From Dichotomocladium elegans (lineage: Eukaryota > Mucoromycota > Mucoromycetes > Mucorales > Lichtheimiaceae): 64,000 nt of DNA. The translations under genes and the position numbers were made by a program. Each line of letters starts with the position of its first letter. Position 1 is the stretch's first letter. Shown here piece after piece: positions 12,192-24,959 of this stretch. The notes under the pieces were generated by a model that did no database searches, was not told the origin of the DNA, and was given only the letters and a program-made list of their open reading frames with translations. The DNA lies in NCBI GenBank assembly GCA_025716815.1, contig JAIXMN010000006.1, forward strand, positions 1 to 64,000, in the 5' to 3' direction.

Positions 12192-12305
12192 GGCGCAAAT
12201 GATCTGTTAAAAGAAAAAAAAGAAAAGAAAGAAAATAGCGCGGGGGGGGTGAAAAACTCAATAAGTAGAAGGGACAAGAATCATTGACAAGACCTGAAAG
12301 CATAC

Positions 12306-13830
12306 ACTATTTTCCCAAAATCAAAGTCGCACCCCTGCCAGCTCCGGAGCCGCAGGATCACAAAAATGAAATCGCCTTTTGCCCAGAATAAGCATGATGA
12401 ACAAATCAAATGTCACATGCACCCACGAGAGAGGTCGCTTCCATCCCTTTTATACGCTTTTACATTCTGAAATGAGCAATCCATTTTTCTACTGCGATGG
12501 CCAAGGTCAGGTCGTCGATGAGCGTGGCTATTCTGAACCTATGGACTATGTTGATGAAGAATTGTATTCTCTGCAATCCGTTTGTTCTCACGTTGAATAC
12601 CTTGCGAACTATATTTTGCGGAGATAACTCTGATCTTACTACCACACACATTCCCAAGCGAAAGTGTACAGACATTCGGATGAAATAAGCAGGAGTCAAG
12701 CGCAGTTACACAGCGTACATTGACAAAGACAAGGTCAGGTTTATCAAACTGATGTTTGAAGAGGTCTTGAGTCCACCAGCTGGTCCATGTTCATTCAGCT
12801 CAGCGATGGGGATTACGATACGAGAAAGACCCTGACAGCATCTTTAGGAAACCTAAAGCGAGGGATCGTTCGCGTGTTCTCAATGAAGAGCATAACAGCG
12901 TCATTTTAGAATGCATTGATGAGAATCCATCCATTGTCCTAGAGGAGCTGATGGAGCAACCGCTCCAGAGATTTGAGCGCCTTAAAAGTCTCAAGAATGG
13001 CGCCCCATCGATTTATGAAAAACGAATATAACTTGTCACTGAATGGATCGGTTCAACTTCTAGAAGGAATAGCAATGCAAAGATTGACTTAGTGCGTAGA
13101 TAGAACAGAACTGACATTAGCTTTATAAGAAACTGCGTTCTCCTTGACGAGCCTGGATTCCATATTAATATGAAACGCAGCAATGGGATGGTCCAAGAAA
13201 GGACTGCTATAGTGGTCACAATACCAAAGACAACCACAATCGTGGGAGCAATCTCAGCATTAAGGATCATTAAATGTTTCTTGAGACACTCACAGCCATC
13301 AATCAAGGAAAGAAAGAGGGCAGGTCAATCTGAAGTTGCGAGCAGAGGAACTGTAACTGGACATTACCTCAGCTTCCTTAAGGCTACGAAGGGGGAGATG
13401 GATAAGTATGAACATATGAAGGCCATTATTCGGTGATGGATAATGCACCTATCCATAAGGCTGATAATATCTCTATATGCATCGAGTCTCGAGGGTATCG
13501 ATGTGCCTATCTTCCACTATACCCGTCTGAACTCAACCCGATTGAGCGGCTTTGGTCAGTTGTAAAGAGCAAAGTAGAAAGTAATAGGTTACCCTATCAT
13601 ACCGACTTGTTCCATTCTGCAATCTTCTAAAATTGCTGATGCTCTGTAGATAACCATATCAGCCTAACTCAAGTGCTTCGAGAGGAGAAGATATGGGCTC
13701 AGGATGGGACCGTGGTTTGGCTGCACCCGCGCAGGTCTCCCATCATGGCTTCGTCGAGGTGCTTTTGTCTTCGTCTGCTTCCTCCGTTGCTTCTCCTGAT
13801 GTTTCTGCCGCTAATGTTGTGGTTGGTCCG
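12306..13830 (+). mobile_element. Tc1/mariner-IS630 type (DD34E) transposon relic, copy 1
   Basis: The left part (12306-12420) is shared with copies at 22640 and 56905. The transposase is read in pieces: an N-terminal block near 12470-12626, a helix-turn-helix region near 12680-12800, the first catalytic Asp in LDEPGFHINMKRS (about 13144), PKTTTIVGAISA (about 13230), the second Asp in MMDNAPIHKADNI (13433), and the Glu in YPSELNPIERLWSVVKSKV (13520-13575). The last two acidic residues are 34 residues apart. Several stops and frame changes between the blocks mean no active enzyme. Confidence 0.88.
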
Positions 13831-13995
13831 TCGTCATCCCTCCTCCTTCCTTCCTCTCTGTTCGCCATTGTTACCACGATGGTATACCTGGCTATCTTCG
13901 GGGTAAGTTGAAGAGTAAGAAGGGGGCTGATATTTTCTGTTGACTAGCGGGTATGCATGCGACAAATGTTTTTATTCGACATTTTATTTATATGC
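13830..13995 (+). repeat. 3'-tail repeat shared with 24640-24850 and, weakly, 60620-60805
   Basis: This stretch matches the reverse complement of about 24640-24850 through TTGGTCCGTCGTC, GCCATTGTTACC, ACCTGGCTA and CTTCGGGGTAAGTTGAAGAGTA. It ends with TTTTCTGTTGACTAG and a TGCGAC-rich tail. The GTAAGT...GACTAG part looks like a short intron (13903-13947). A similar intron-like block and TGCGACATTT tail lie after the Fanzor gene. Confidence 0.65.
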
Positions 13996-13999
13996 GTCA

Positions 14000-14470
14000 T
14001 AATTTTCCTCGCTTGCGAAGTTTCCTTTCGAAAATAAACTATAAACAACTGCATCAGGTGCTAAAAAGCATGTCACATACACCGTAATTGATTGACACAG
14101 TAGATATAGAGAGCTGGTAAGCGTTCAGTGGAGATACAAGGTCGAAACAAGAAACATGCTGACATATTTACGAATAACACAATCTACATACATAACGGGA
14201 TGTCTCTCATCTTCCCCTCAAGCACTCTGACCCAACTGAAAAGTCTGGAGTATAGCACATTCTGAAATCATCATGGCAGTCGTCATTGAAGGACTTACGC
14301 TCGTTTGTTGATATCCGACCTATTCACAATAAATTTCATTGGTTGCGGTAACTTGCTTTTGATTGGCCCACAACACTCCACTGCTCATCCCCGTGCAATC
14401 CTATTTCAGCCACCCACGAGCACGGCAGGGCTTCGCTTCTGTTCAGGTCTTCTCCTCCCGCAAATACTGT
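14000..14470. other. intergenic, probable CCT6 promoter and 5' leader
   Basis: I see no gene. The CCT6 5' exon should begin here because its start codon is split by an intron at 14480. No clear TATA box was assigned. Confidence 0.4.
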
Positions 14471-14477
14471 ACACTCA

Positions 14478-16617
14478 ATGTAAGATTCATGTTGTCAGAT
14501 GAAGTTCCCGTCGTACGATTCATTTCATCTAAACCTGTACTACTTCTGTTTATAAGGGCGTCATCTGCCCTGAAAATCATCAATCCTAACTCGGATGTTG
14601 CCCGCCGCGGCCAGGCTCTTCAGCTCAACATTACTGCTGCTATTGGTCTGCAAGATGTTTTGCGATCCAACCTTGGTCCCCGAGGCACCATAAAAATGTA
14701 CGTTAATAGGATACTTTGTATGTCCTGATCGTCTCTCCTGCGCCCTGATGCATTATGAGAAGGTGTATAACGGACGCTAGATGTCAGTTAGACGCGTCTG
14801 TGGGGGGCGCTTTTACGTCGACAATTCCATAAAATTTTGATTTAATTAAATTCTAATCATCTTTAGGCTCGTCGATGGCGCTGGTGGCATCAAGCTTACT
14901 AAGGATGGCAAGGTGTTACTGAGTGAAATGGTAGGTGAATGCTGTTCAGTTTTCTCTACAGCAGAATGCTAACGTATGCGATTTGGGCTGCTGTGGGCTT
15001 TCATAGCAAATTCAACACCCCACTGCTGCCATGATTGCAAAGGCTGCTGTTGCCCAGGATGAGATTACTGGTGATGGCACCACATCAATCGTTCTCTTAG
15101 TCGGTGAACTCCTCAAACAAGCAGAGCGCTATGTGTCCGAGGGTCTCCATCCTCGAGTCATCACCGAGGGCTACGACTATGCTAAAAAGGAGGCATTGCA
15201 GGTATTGGCTACGCATAGTCACCCTCTGTCTTACTACAACTTCCGAGATTAAACTTTTCTCGCGTCTAGTTCCTCGAGACATTTAAAAGTCCAAAAGCTG
15301 AGATTGATCGTGAGCTCCTTGTTTCTGTTGCTCGCACTTCTCTACGCACCAAGGTTCACCGCTCTCTCGCTGACACACTCACTGAAGCGGTTGTCGACGC
15401 CGTCCTTGGTATCTACCGTGTTGGCGATCCAATTGATCTACACATGGTCGAAATTATGAAGATGCAGCACCGCTCGGAGACTGAATCGAGGCTTGTACGA
15501 GGCCTGGTTCTGGATCATGGTGCACGTCATCCTGATATGCCGAAGAAGGTTACAGATGCTTTCATACTTACTTTGAACGTAAGCTTGGAGTACGAAAAGA
15601 GGTACAGTTTAGATAAAAGACCAAGGAAATGCATGTACGACGTCAGTCTGACTATGGTGAATGTAGTGAAATCAACTCGGGCTTCTTCTATTCTACACCG
15701 GAGCAACGTGAAAAGCTCGTCGAGAGCGAGCGTAAGCATGTCGATGACAAGATTCGGAAGATTGTTGAGTTCAAGAACACTGTCTGCTCAGGCGAGAACG
15801 CCAATAAGGGATTTGTGATTATCAACCAGAAGGGCATCGATCCTTTATCACTGGATATTCTTGCCAAGCATAATATCTTGGCTCTGCGCCGAGCAAAGCG
15901 CCGCAATATGGAGCGACTTCAACTCGCCTGCGGTGGTATTGCGCAGAATTCTGTAGAAGATCTTTCGGTCGACGTCTTGGGCTATGCTGGATTAGTGTAT
16001 GAGCAAGTGCTGGGCGAGGAGAAGTATACTTTTGTCGAAGAAGTCAAGGATCCCTTCAGTGTTACCATCCTCATTAAGGGTCCCAATGCCCATACTATCG
16101 CGCAAACGAACGATGCAGTTCGCGATGGCCTCCGGGCTGTCAAAAATGCCATTGAGGATAAATCGGTTATCGCTGGCGGCGGTGCTTTCCAGGTTGCACT
16201 TTCACAGCATTTGCAGGAATTCAAGAAGTCGGTTAAGGGACGCGCTAAGATGGGCGTGCAGGCTTTCGCGGATGCCATGTTGGTGATCCCGAAGGTCCTT
16301 GCGCAAAATGCCGGCTTTGATGCCCAAGACGTGATTGTTGCCTTACAGGAAGAGCACCAGAATGGATATATTGTCGGTGTTGATCTCAAGACAGGGGAAA
16401 CGATGGATCCTAAGCTTGAGGGTGTATGGGATAACTACCGCGTTCATCGTCACATGCTCCATTCTTCGTACGTATCCTGATACTGAAAAGTCTTTGATAC
16501 CATCCAGAACTTAACTGTTGTTATCATAGGTCCGTAATTGCTAGCAATCTCCTGCTTGTTGATGAAATGATGCGAGCAGGTAGAACCTCTCTTAAAGGTC
16601 CTGATGCGATGGCGTAA
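14478..16617 (+). CDS. CCT6: T-complex protein 1 subunit zeta (CCT6), cytosolic chaperonin
   Basis: One of eight subunits of the TRiC/CCT ring, which folds actin, tubulin and WD proteins using ATP. Seven exons are 14478-14479, 14557-14697, 14867-14930, 15007-15201, 15270-15601, 15667-16467 and 16530-16617, giving 540 residues, the usual size. The start ATG is itself interrupted: AT lies at 14478-14479 and the G at 14557. Motifs include [19 protein letters not shown], the ATP-site [42 protein letters not shown] and VWDNYRV. Zeta identity rests on [23 protein letters not shown] and [18 protein letters not shown] starts about 240 nt downstream on the same strand. Confidence 0.96.
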
Positions 16618-16859
16618 ACAAAAAATGCACATCTCTTGTAATTTTCTGCTTCTCTCACCATCAATAAACAAATGAATATATAACGACCTTTCTCGGTCCA
16701 TCATTAAGTCTAGATTGACTGACCCAGACTTTATGGGAGGTAATCGGCCCGAGGGTATGATTGGTGGAATAGTGAAATCAGAGATGAGCTCCGTTATTGG
16801 CCCAATGAGAAGTGTTGAATAGACTGGAGAACAGAACAGCTCTCGTGTGGCTCTTCATC

Positions 16860-18722
16860 ATGTCAGAATTCCATTCTCTTGCCAATCTCATTAAACGTCT
16901 AGAGGTTGCAACCACACGCCTCGAGGACCTGGCAATGTCGGCCTCATCAGCATCTGCTGTGTCTGCCTCATCGTTAGGGCCTGCTGCTCCATCTGTATCT
17001 TCTGCTCCTGATGCAGCTTCTCCAGCTGCAATTCCAGCTCCAGTAGCTCCCACCGACCAGACTCCTGCGATCATTCAAAAGCTTGACGATGCTGTTTCAC
17101 CTTTCCTCGAAAATTACATCTCTCTTTCCAAAGAAATTGGCGACCTTGTTGAGACGCAGGTAATCTTAGATTAGGGATGCTGATCTAAGGCGAGAAGGAG
17201 GACTAACTTGGACGTGTTGTCCCTCGTTTTTGCGCCATTCACACACACTCTGCCGTTCCTCTCAAGGCTGCTCTGGTTGCTGAGGTTTTTGACGCTCAGA
17301 AAACCATTGTTCATATTTCCGTTTTTGCGAAGAAACCTGAGATGACTTCAGCCATATTCATGAAACTCTTGGAACCTATTCAAAAGGCCCTCTCGGGTGT
17401 CGTGAGCCTTAAAGACCAAAATCGAGGACATCCACTTTTTAACCATATAAGTGCCGTTGCGGAAGGAATTCCAGCATTGGGCTGGTTTACAGTTGTATGA
17501 GAATATTTGTCTTAATGTCGGAAACACAGGCGCCTAACGAATATAATACATTAGGAGCCCACGCCTGTACCTTTTATTCGTGAAATGAAGGATGCTGCCC
17601 AATTCTATGGGAACCGGGTAGTAAAGGACTGGAAAGAAAAGTATGACAGGAATAGAGATACATCAGGGTAGGGCTCGCTCAAACCATCATTTGCAATAGG
17701 GACGCGAAGCACGTCGATTGGATACGTGCGTTTTCGAGTATGCTTGAGGCTCTTGCTCAGTTTGTCAAGGAAAATTACCCAACTGGACTCACATGGAACG
17801 CCAACGGTGAGGCTGCTGATGCTCTCATCGGGAAAGTAGGCGGCGCAGTCGTTTCCGCACCCCAGACACCTGCCGCCTGTGGTGCTTCTCCTCCGCCTCC
17901 ACCTCCGCCTCCTCCGCCAATGACTTTGGCAGACTTTGAGTCGTCCAAACCCAGTGGAGGCGCATCGGCCGTGTTTGCAGAAATCAACAAGGGTTCAAAT
18001 GTCACGGCTAATTTGCGGAAGGTGGACAAGAGCGAAATGACGCATAAGAATCCCGCCCTCCGTGCAGGCAGTACCGTGTCCTCCTCCAGTACGTCTTCTT
18101 CTCCACCCATTAAAAAACGCGGTCCACCGACGCCCACCAAGCCTGACAAATACGTGCTCAAAAAGGCGGCCAAGACTACGTTGGAGGCTAACAAATGGGT
18201 TGTCGAAAATCATGAAAACAATAATCAGGTGGTGATTGAAGACACCGCCATTAACCAGGCAGTCTACATCTACGGATGCAAGAACTCGACCATCCGCATC
18301 ACTGGCAAGGTCAACGCTGTTACCATTGGTATGTTTACAAAAAATACTAACTGATCGTTGATCTTTGGAGGATGTGTGCTTATGTATATGCTGTAAAAGA
18401 CTCCTGCGTTAAATGCGGCGTTGCTTTGGACTCGGTTGTGTCGACCATAGATCTAGTCAACTGCCGATCTGTTGGCTTACAGATTTTTCACATAACACCA
18501 ACGATCGTTGTCGACAAGTGCGATGGCGGTGAGATTTACTTGTCCAAGGAATGCATGGACGTAGAGATTTTATCTGCAAAATCGAGCTCGATTAATGTAC
18601 TCGTTCCAGAAGAAGTCGAGGAGGGTGTGACTGATTTTAAGGAAATGCCTATTCCTGAACAGCTCAAGACCACTGTTGTAGATGGCAAATTGCAGACTGT
18701 CACGGTTGAGCATACAGGATAA
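16860..18722 (+). CDS. adenylyl cyclase-associated protein (CAP/Srv2)
   Basis: An actin-monomer recycling factor; in yeast it also binds adenylyl cyclase. Five exons are 16860-17159, 17267-17494, 17555-17640, 17700-18328 and 18400-18722, giving 521 residues. The N-terminus (SLANLIKRLEVATTRLEDLA) is the cyclase-binding coiled segment, followed by an Ala/Pro/Ser linker. The helical folded domain runs through exons 2-4 (LGWFTV, FYGNRVVKDWKEK). A run of ten prolines (PPPPPPPPPP) at about residue 250 is the profilin/SH3 site. The C-terminal CARP beta domain includes WVVENHENN, YIYGCKNSTIRI, DSVVSTIDLVNC and EIYLS. I chose the ATG at 16860 over the upstream in-frame non-ATG extension. Confidence 0.95.
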
Positions 18723-18845
18723 AATACTGGAGAGAAATAAAGTGCTGCTCACCCCGGAGCTGAAATGGATTGATTTTAGGTTTGGACAACGTGTAGTCGG
18801 GTTTTGAGGAACCGCCTTTTTCGTTTTGGTGATCCCCCCAATTCA

Positions 18846-21800
18846 ATGGCTGATAAAGAGAATTCCTTGTCTTCGATTCGTGAAAGGCATGTACTCCAGA
18901 TTCTTGGTGTCATAAGCCCATTAGATGCTCCAGATCTCGATCCGACAGAGTACATCAATCGCCTGTTCCCTAATGGCAAGCCCCATTCCTTTGATGCAGC
19001 CGAATCCCCACGCATTTACCACTAATTCCTTACGCCAACAGAACAAAGTCTTGCCTCGGTAGACACAGTGCTTGACAAAATTCAGCGCAAAAAGAACGAG
19101 ATGGGTCTCGAAGCCGAGCGCTTGACAGCCATACAGTCGGACGGTGATAATCATGGTGCTGGTGAAGTCGAAAAGGCTAAGAAGACAATTCAGGTAATGC
19201 ACAACAACGCAGGGTATACAGCCAGATACGCCTTGGCACGCCCATCCACCATAGCCTTACGGAAAGTGTAATACAGTCCCTTTTTGAGAAAATCCAAGAT
19301 ATAAAGTCTAAAGCAACGCAGTCCGAGGCAATGGTGCAAGAGATCACTCAAGATGTAAAGTCCTTAGACTATGCCAAGCGCCACCTGATACACTCTGTTA
19401 CTGCTCTGAAGCGACTTCAAATGCTAGGTAGGTCGAGGAAAGAGATCTCAAGAAAGAAATCCGGTGGGGTCTTAAGTGTGACGACCACTAGTAACTGCTG
19501 TGGACCAGCTGGAAATGATCTCTCGGAATAAGCAGTACAAGGAGAGTGCGCAGCTGCTTCAAGTAATGTGCAACCAGTCTGATAGGACGAACTTTTTAAC
19601 TAAGATAATTTCTAGGCTGTGATCCAACTGATGCACCACTTTAAATCGTACAAAAGCGTGCCGCAAATTGCCCATCTTTCTGACCGTATCACAAAGCTTC
19701 AAAAAGATCTCGAGCGAGCAGTCCTGGAAGAATTTGATCAAGGGTGAGCAAAATTCTTTACTGGTCGTAGGACGATTTTCTGAGTTGGCATAAAGCTTCC
19801 AAGTCGACGGATCATTGGCGGGTCCATCCTGGCTATTGCACGATGCTTGCCTCGTCGCTACTGCCCTTGGGGAATCTACAAAGTAAGTACAAAGGAAGAA
19901 AAGAAAATCAATAACATTACTGATTGAAAACGTAGAGAAAAGTTCGTCAAGAGGTATGTGGATTTGCAGCTGGCTCCTTACCGCCAAATCTTCAAGGGCG
20001 ATGATGAGGCAAGTGCTGATAAAATGAGAGAGAAAGACGCATTCTGTGCTTGTTTGCGCATGTAAGGATGATGTCGAATGAGCTGATAATCTTAGAAACT
20101 AGATCTCGCAACTTGAGAACATTTCACGAAGATATGCCTGGCTCAAACGCATGCTAAAAACCTGTGATGAAAACCATGCTGCTATTTTTCCATCTTCATG
20201 GCGCATTTCGTGTCGTCTCTGTGAGGAATTTTGTATCACTACGAAGTAAGAGGAATAAGGAAAAGATGATTTATCTTACTCATCAATGATCTATAGATCT
20301 GATATGGAGCAAGTGCTCGCCAGCATAGAACATCTTGATGTCGTGGATTTACTTAAGGCATTTCAGCTTACAATTGAGTTTGAAACGCAGCTCACGAAAC
20401 GATACGAAAGAGCGGTAAGGCTGTTCTCTAAGGAATTAAGAAAAGCCAGAAAAAAACGATTAAAGCCGAGTGCGGAATAAGCTTGAAGGTGTCGAGAGAC
20501 GGTTCCATTTTGAAAGGTCAATCTCGGCCAGCTTCCATCCCTACCTTTGGGTGTATATTGATGCGGAGGATAAGTGAGTTAAAACAGAATGGATAGAATA
20601 GCGAAGAAAATCTTACTGGATCTATAGAACGCTGACGAACATGATCGTATCTTACGTCGAATCGGATCGACAGGTTGACGAGGATGCAAGCGCTGTGGTT
20701 TTGCCATCGAGCACCGACCTCTTTTACTTTTATCGAGAGACCCTCGTTCAGTGTGCCAAGTTCTCTACTGGCGGGGCGTTTTGGGATCTATGCCAGTTAT
20801 TTGCCAAACATCTTCATTCATATTGCGACGTAGTCTTATTAGGTGGTGTTGTTCGGTACGTCCATCGAAGAAAGTACTTCAACTGTGATAGGTATTATAC
20901 TCAGCTCGCTGGCACAGGCACGAAAAGACTCCTGTGACTACAGAGAGTTTGAGATACATCAGCCTTGCGTTAAATACAGCAGATTATTGCTGCATAACCA
21001 CTTCGCAGGTAACAATAAACGGGATAATAATTTAGGGAAGATGGACCGACTTAACACCGTGACGTATCGTTTGTAGTTGGAGGAAAAGCTGAAAGAGAAG
21101 ATTGACGAAGGTTTCAAAGGCAATGTTGACCTTCAAAACGTCCGAGACGCATTCATGAGGTATGTTAGGTTGGGTCATATATCCGCCCCTGGGAGGTTTG
21201 GTCTTATTGTTTGGAATGCCTTAGCGCGGTGTCCTATTGCATTGATGCTGCCGTCCGTGCGTTGGAAAGCAGCTGCGAGGGACAATTCCAACAAATGACA
21301 CGGCTACCTTGGAGTACTCTTGAAATAGTGGGTGACCAATCGGAATACGTCACCCAACTACAAGAGATTGTCAAGCAACACACCACTACGATCGGTCGTG
21401 CAATTGCCAGTAGACGATATTTCCGTACATTTTGCGACCGTTTCGTGGAGTAAGTTGGTTTCAAGGTAATGCTGTGGAATAGTATTGACAATTTCGCCAC
21501 AACAGGTGTTTTCTGTCGAACTACCTCTTGTACATTTTCCGCTCTAAGCCTATATCTGAAATCGGTGCAGAACAGGTATTATAGTTCTCTCATTGATACA
21601 GTACAATCGTATATCTGATATATGGTCTGTAGATGCTCCTTGATACCCATGCCATTAAAACGCTGTTGATGGAAATCCCTCAAGTTGGAACGGAAGGCAC
21701 TGGCGTTGTTCCTGCTTCGTACGATTATTTCGAAGAAAATGCATTGGTAGACCACGCTAATAAAGCGAAATAGATACGGAAAGCTTGTCGGACGCGGGAT

Positions 21801-22411
21801 CTCTAGGGCTGAATTGATCCTAAAGACGGTCATGACCCCCACCGATCCGATCGAGGGGCATGTGGAGAATTATCTATTCCTAATAGGTGACCGACACGTG
21901 GGCAACTATTCACGGCTACTGGAGCTTAAAGTATAATTAACAACAATACGTAATGTTTGATAGAAAATCTGGAGGACTAACCGCTGTACTGATGAACATT
22001 TAGGGTATAAAAAAACCGGAGCAAGGGCCGTGGATAGATGCCTTCCAACGGCGCATAATCACTTATTCTGGCGAACTGTCAAACAACTCCAATGTACTAC
22101 CGAATCCAGAGTCAACTGCACATATGACGACAGCGCTCCCTAGCGCGATCAGCTCATCTCTATCTACCATTGCCACCTCTGCCTCAAACTTTAACCCGAA
22201 CTCCCTCCAACAGTTCGGAAGATCGGTGCAGGCATCACCGACGACCCATTCTATGACACCGCTGTCGGATAGTTTGCCGTCTAGTTCTGGTGGAGGTGGC
22301 CGGACCACCGGGCGGCTTAACGAAAACTTTAGAAAGCTTGTGATGACAGGAATGGCATTCCGCAAAGATCTTCAAGAGCGACGTGAGCATCAACAACAGA
22401 ACAAGAGCTAA
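18846..22411 (+). CDS. VPS53: VPS53, GARP/EARP tethering complex subunit
   Basis: A subunit of the GARP complex, which tethers endosome-derived vesicles at the trans-Golgi. Eighteen exons: 18846-18975, 19042-19193, 19277-19427, 19492-19562, 19616-19743, 19796-19882, 19936-20008, 20103-20245, 20297-20414, 20482-20573, 20628-20855, 20918-21008, 21077-21159, 21225-21449, 21506-21575, 21633-21718, 21774-21930 and 22004-22411. All phases close, giving 830 residues, the family's normal length. Hallmarks are DPTEYINRLFP, LDYAKRHL, ISRRYAWLKRML, QLEEKLKEKI, VGDQSEYVTQLQ and GAEQMLLDTHAIKTLLMEIP. Two introns (18976-19041 and 20009-20102) use GC rather than GT donors with strong GCAAG context. The last about 90 residues are Ser/Pro/Asn-rich and probably disordered. 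CAP ends 123 nt upstream. Confidence 0.95.
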
Positions 22412-22639
22412 AGTAAAGACGGAGATAATGACAATAAAAGCGAATCAACATCGCATTTCTTTCATCTCTGTTTCACTGTAAACTTGTCTTTTCGGTCCGA
22501 GCTCTCGCTCTTCTTTGGACGGACTCATTATTGATACTTCTACTTAGTTTGATTGTGCTAGCGGCTGGATGAAGGAGAATCTAAAGTCAATGCATTCTTA
22601 CTAGGCTTTGCGATAACATCATGGAGTCAAACATGCAGT

Positions 22640-23730
22640 TCTGAAGTCATCAGATTACAAAAATAGAATCCGGGCCCCCCCAGAATCCTACGCATGACAC
22701 GGCGACAGATGTACAAAAAAGCTTCCTTCTCTAGATATGCTAGTCCGCTTTTTGACCTTGATCTTCTGAAGTGAGCAATCTACTGTTTTACGAAGATGGG
22801 CCTGGCCGTGTCGTTGATGAAGGTGGCTGTTCTTAACGTATAAATTATGTCGTTGAGGCGGAAATGTACTCTCTTCAATCCGTTTGTTCTCACACAGAGT
22901 ATCTGCGTAGTTTATCTTGCAGGGTTAACCTTGACCTAGTTGCTACTCTACGCAAAAGGATTCAGATGAAACAAGTAGATTTTAAGCCCAGTACGCAGTG
23001 CCCACCGATAAAGACCAGGTCAGACTTTCAAACTGATATTTGAAAAGATCTCGAGCGTACCTGCTGGTGCAAAACAGTGTAGGAATCCATGTTCAGTCAG
23101 TTTAGCTATGGGCTTCACAGTACAAAAAAGGACACCCACAGTTTTTCTAAGAAACGCAGAGGTAGAGGTCATCCGCGAATTCTCAAGGAAGATCATAAGA
23201 TAGCTATTTCAAAATCAGTTGATGAGAACCCATCAATTGCTCCAGAGATTTGAGGGTCTTAAAGTATAGAAAACGACGCTCCATCGATTTATTAAAGATG
23301 AATGCAACTCGTCATTAACGAGTGCTCTGCTTCAGCCTGTAGAGAGGAATAGCAATGTAAAGGTCCATGAGCGCCTTGACTTGGGTGTGTGGATCGGACA
23401 TGACTGACATTGGCTTTAGAAAAAGAACGGTGTTTTCCTTGTGGAGTCTGGATTCCTTATCACATGAAACGTAGTGTGGAATTGGTCTAAGGAAGCATCT
23501 TTTGCAGTAGGTCCAGTACCAGAAACGAGAGTAAAAACGATTACAGTGTTGGGAACAATCTCAGTATTGGGCAGCATTAAATGTTGCTTCGGACTCACGC
23601 AGCCACCAACCAGTTAACGAAGAGCGGGCAGGTCAGTATGAAGCTACGAACAAAGGAACTGTAACTGGACATACAATCATAGGAATAATGTTCACCAAGA
23701 CTTGTGGTATTCGGCGATGACGACCTGTCC
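22640..23730 (+). mobile_element. Tc1/mariner-IS630 relic, copy 2
   Basis: More decayed than copy 1. The block AGTGAGCAATCTACTG (about 22775) with the following frame corresponds to the EMSNPFFYCDGQGQV region of copy 1. Later blocks match its CAGTTTTTCTAAGAAACG, CAACTCGTCATTAACG and GGAACTGTAACTGGACAT regions. Stops and indels occur throughout. Similarity to copy 1 fades after about 23730. Confidence 0.75.
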
Positions 23731-23739
23731 AATCAATGT

Positions 23740-24630
23740 TGTTCAAGTGAGGAAGTCTTGAATAAAACACAGATTGGGTGTGTGCCGCTTCTTTTCCGAT
23801 ATAATGATAGTATAGCCGTATTGGTATGCTGCAACCATGCAGGTGGTCGAAGCTTTCGTCTTGGATATACAATGCGGTCGTAAAAGTAGTTGTAATGATC
23901 AGAGAGAAGGTGCATGCAGTAATGGTTAACGACATGTTCCAGGCCTCAACTGCTCGACCATGGACTTGCTGAGCATTAGTAAATAAAGGAATTGACCTGT
24001 GGTGGTGGTTGTGGTCGTCTGCTTTTCCTGGTCTGATAATAAGAGGTCCTAGAAAGCATCTGTTTTGACTCGAGTGTCCAGATATAACAATGCATACTAC
24101 AGAAATGGAATGGCTACGTTTGACTTTATTCACTCTGATTACTTACACCCTCAAAATATGATGCGCTTGTAGAATGGATGCTTCTGCGTTTTTCTCTTCT
24201 TCCAGTACATTCTGGTTTCACGCCCTCGCGTGTTGCTGTGTGTGTTTGATCAATGAATATTCTCACAGCATTCTGCCATTACTCTCTGATCCTATGCTCT
24301 GCCACCTTGTTCCGCTTTTGCGTTCCCTTATCGTCTTTATGGTGCATTCAGCTTGATATGTCTGGAGGCCCCAATGAGGATATGACTCTGACTAGCCGTT
24401 GTGCAACTAATACGTTACTGCAATCAGTGATTGCGGCTTCACAGGTTCACAGGCCACCTGACATCTATATACCAGGAACGCTATTTGTAAAATTTTGAAC
24501 CTTGATACTGACGTTGGAGCTCATATCGAAGACCATGCGTAAGTTACTCGAGAGAGAAGCTACAAATAATTACATTCTTTTGCTAAAGACATATCTGGAG
24601 AAGAACCACCAAGTGGTTGCGGTGACAATA
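23740..24630. other. no recognisable gene
   Basis: A minus-strand frame (23633-24133) partly overlaps the mariner relic and a plus-strand frame (24174-24356) is short and hydrophobic. Neither shows a family motif. Confidence 0.35.
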
Positions 24631-24639
24631 TTCAAGAAT

Positions 24640-24850
24640 TCTTTTATTTTCAAAAATAAAATTCGTCGCATAAATAGAGAAGGCCGTAGACATAGCCGTC
24701 AGTCAACAGAAAATATCTGCCACCTTCATACTCTTCAACTTACCCCGAAGGTAGCCAGGTGTACCATTGCGGTAACAATGGCGGGACAGGGAGGAAATGA
24801 AGGAGTCGTAGCTGTTGAGCGTCGACGACGGACCAAGGACTATATGGCTT
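24640..24850 (-). repeat. 3'-tail repeat of the mariner/Fanzor family, reversed
   Basis: On the minus strand this reads TTGGTCCGTCGTC ... GCCATTGTTACC ... CTTCGGGGTAAGTTGAAGAG ... TTTTCTGTTGACTGA and ends TGCGACGAATTTTATTTTTG. It lies downstream, in the minus sense, of the decayed Fanzor copy at 26.1-27.1 kb, as would be expected if it were that element's right end. Confidence 0.6.
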
Positions 24851-24959
24851 TGTGCATAAGAAGGGAAAGACAGAAGGAAGCATGGAAGAGCTTCTCATAT
24901 CCGCGATGGTCATGTATCCTATTTTTCCAAGAAACCATCTTGGCGCTTCCTTCACGACA

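Noticed and set aside
23633..24133. 166-residue minus-strand frame
   Set aside because: It lies partly antisense to the mariner copy 2 transposase and has no family motif.
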